DNA from: Desmodesmus armatus
Lineage: Eukaryota > Chlorophyta > Chlorophyceae > Sphaeropleales > Scenedesmaceae
Assembly (NCBI GenBank): GCA_007449985.2
Contig: VIIQ02000089.1
Span: forward strand, 257,001 to 321,000
Reading direction: 5' to 3'
Length of the DNA stretch: 64,000 nucleotides
Positions 63,129 through 64,000 of this stretch are shown here, in pieces (position 1 is the stretch's first letter; each line of letters starts with the position of its first letter). The translations under genes were made by a program, and so were the position numbers. A model generated the notes under the pieces. The model saw nothing but the letters and a program-made list of their open reading frames with translations. It was not told where the DNA came from and ran no database searches.

Positions 63129-64000
63129 CTACTTCGCGTGCGGGTGCTGAGGCCCCACTGCTCCTACGTTCGCCAGGTCAGCTGCAGCTGCGGGTGCAGG
63201 AGACTCGACTGACTGCGATTCCGCTGGTGCGCTGCAGCCTCCCCTGAACGACTGCAACAGGCGCTTCACAAGACTGGGCTCCCGGGTGCTATCGGCATTG
63301 ACTTGGCGCTCTCGCGCGGGCAGGATGACGCAAAGCAGCATCGACACGATGTTGAACGCCACGCCCATCGCGTTTGGCAGCGCGATGAAGAACCAATCCT
63401 TGCGGGCCTGCAAAGCAGCAAGCGAAAAAGTAACGTTATGCAAGAGGGGTCTGAGTATAGCCTGCAGGGCGATGTTTGAGCTGGGTCTCTATAGTGTAGC
63501 TACGTGAAGTTTATGTTGTGACCTGTAGTAAGACTGTTGGACTTCGTCTCTATATTGCACTGCTGATGTACGGGTTGCTGATAAGTCAGACATGAACATC
63601 TCCATGTGGCCACAGGAGCAACGGCGCTTTGACCGTCAAAGCGGTGACCTCTGCCTGGATACTTGAGTCATGAGATGCAGCTTCTTTCAAAGAACAGTGT
63701 TGGAGACTCTCCAGCAAAAACGGCTGTGGTTCTTCAAAGAAACATGCGTGCACAAATCGCTGGTGTTCATTGTCGAAATAAGCAACAGGCGCCCCCACCG
63801 TGAGGTACGGTGACTACTATGACAATCTGCCATCGCGACCTTACTTATGGAGTGTGGAGCATTTTCACTCCAAACATTCATCACTCACCATGCCATACAC
63901 CGTCCACAAAACAGCGTTGATCAAATTTGTCAGGCACAGTGGCCAGTAGATGGTGGAACTGTCGCGCTCCCTGAGCACTTGGAACAGCGAGCTCAGAGGC
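63129..64000 (-). CDS. SWEET (MtN3) sugar transporter, 3' end only
   Basis: SWEETs are seven-helix uniporters that move sugars across the plasma membrane or vacuole. Two exons are in the window: one entering from the right edge and ending at 63889, and 63407-63129 with the stop. The join is phase 0. The residues are PLSSLFQVLRERDSSTIYWP, then LCLTNLINAVLWTVYGM, and in the last exon RKDWFFIALPNAMGVAFNIV. This is the second MtN3/saliva repeat, with the asparagine-rich helix (LINAVLW) and conserved PN motif of the last helices. A cytosolic tail of about 60 residues follows, ending GPQHPHAK. The N-terminal repeat lies outside the window. Confidence 0.8.

Overview
The window reads as nuclear DNA of a green alga, most likely a chlamydomonadalean. 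The evidence is intron-dense genes with short exons and GT-AG introns, a GC-rich background with many CAG/CTG, GT and poly-G/poly-C tracts, TGTAA poly(A) motifs after some stops, and plastid/cyanobacterial-type and ciliate-to-animal-type conserved proteins side by side. There is no bacterial operon structure. All gene models below were assembled by hand by matching splice phases and family motifs.

Layout: 3.0-6.4 kb (-) a glutathione S-transferase in 8 exons; 8.1-12.7 kb (-) NKAP, a nuclear RS-domain protein, in 6 exons; 13.3-21.9 kb (+) P58IPK/DNAJC3, an ER TPR-J co-chaperone, in 8 exons, divergent from NKAP; 23.0-38.9 kb (-) WDR3/UTP12, a WD40 subunit of the SSU processome, in 19 exons; 40.4-47.6 kb (-) a multi-pass membrane protein resembling cyanobacterial/plastid proteins, with a low-complexity and acidic tail; 48.4-52.5 kb (-) an unrecognised protein with a repeated WxGN...PxKGK motif, in 8 exons; 53.2-59.9 kb (+) a secreted-looking protein with a Kazal inhibitor, a glycosylation-rich linker, a jacalin-like domain and a trypsin-fold serine protease; 63.1-64.0 kb (-) the 3' end of a SWEET sugar transporter. 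The ends (1-3.0 kb) and 60-63 kb hold no gene I can support.

The most unusual property is how the introns are built. In nearly every gene, pieces of exon that span a splice junction are repeated inside the neighbouring intron. Copies of the exon 3' end plus donor lie downstream of the exon and are accompanied by poly-G runs on the coding strand. Copies of the acceptor plus exon 5' end lie upstream and are accompanied by poly-C runs. Most copies are decayed by stops or indels, but some keep frame and splice sites. Introns appear to have grown by repeated tandem duplication of their own ends.

Two long intronic hairpins, one 24-bp perfect palindrome, a dispersed 105-nt repeat shared by introns of two genes, and a head-to-head telomere-like motif add to the structural picture. 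Several conserved genes need a single-base correction, mostly in short homopolymers, to restore frame. This looks more like assembly error than gene death.
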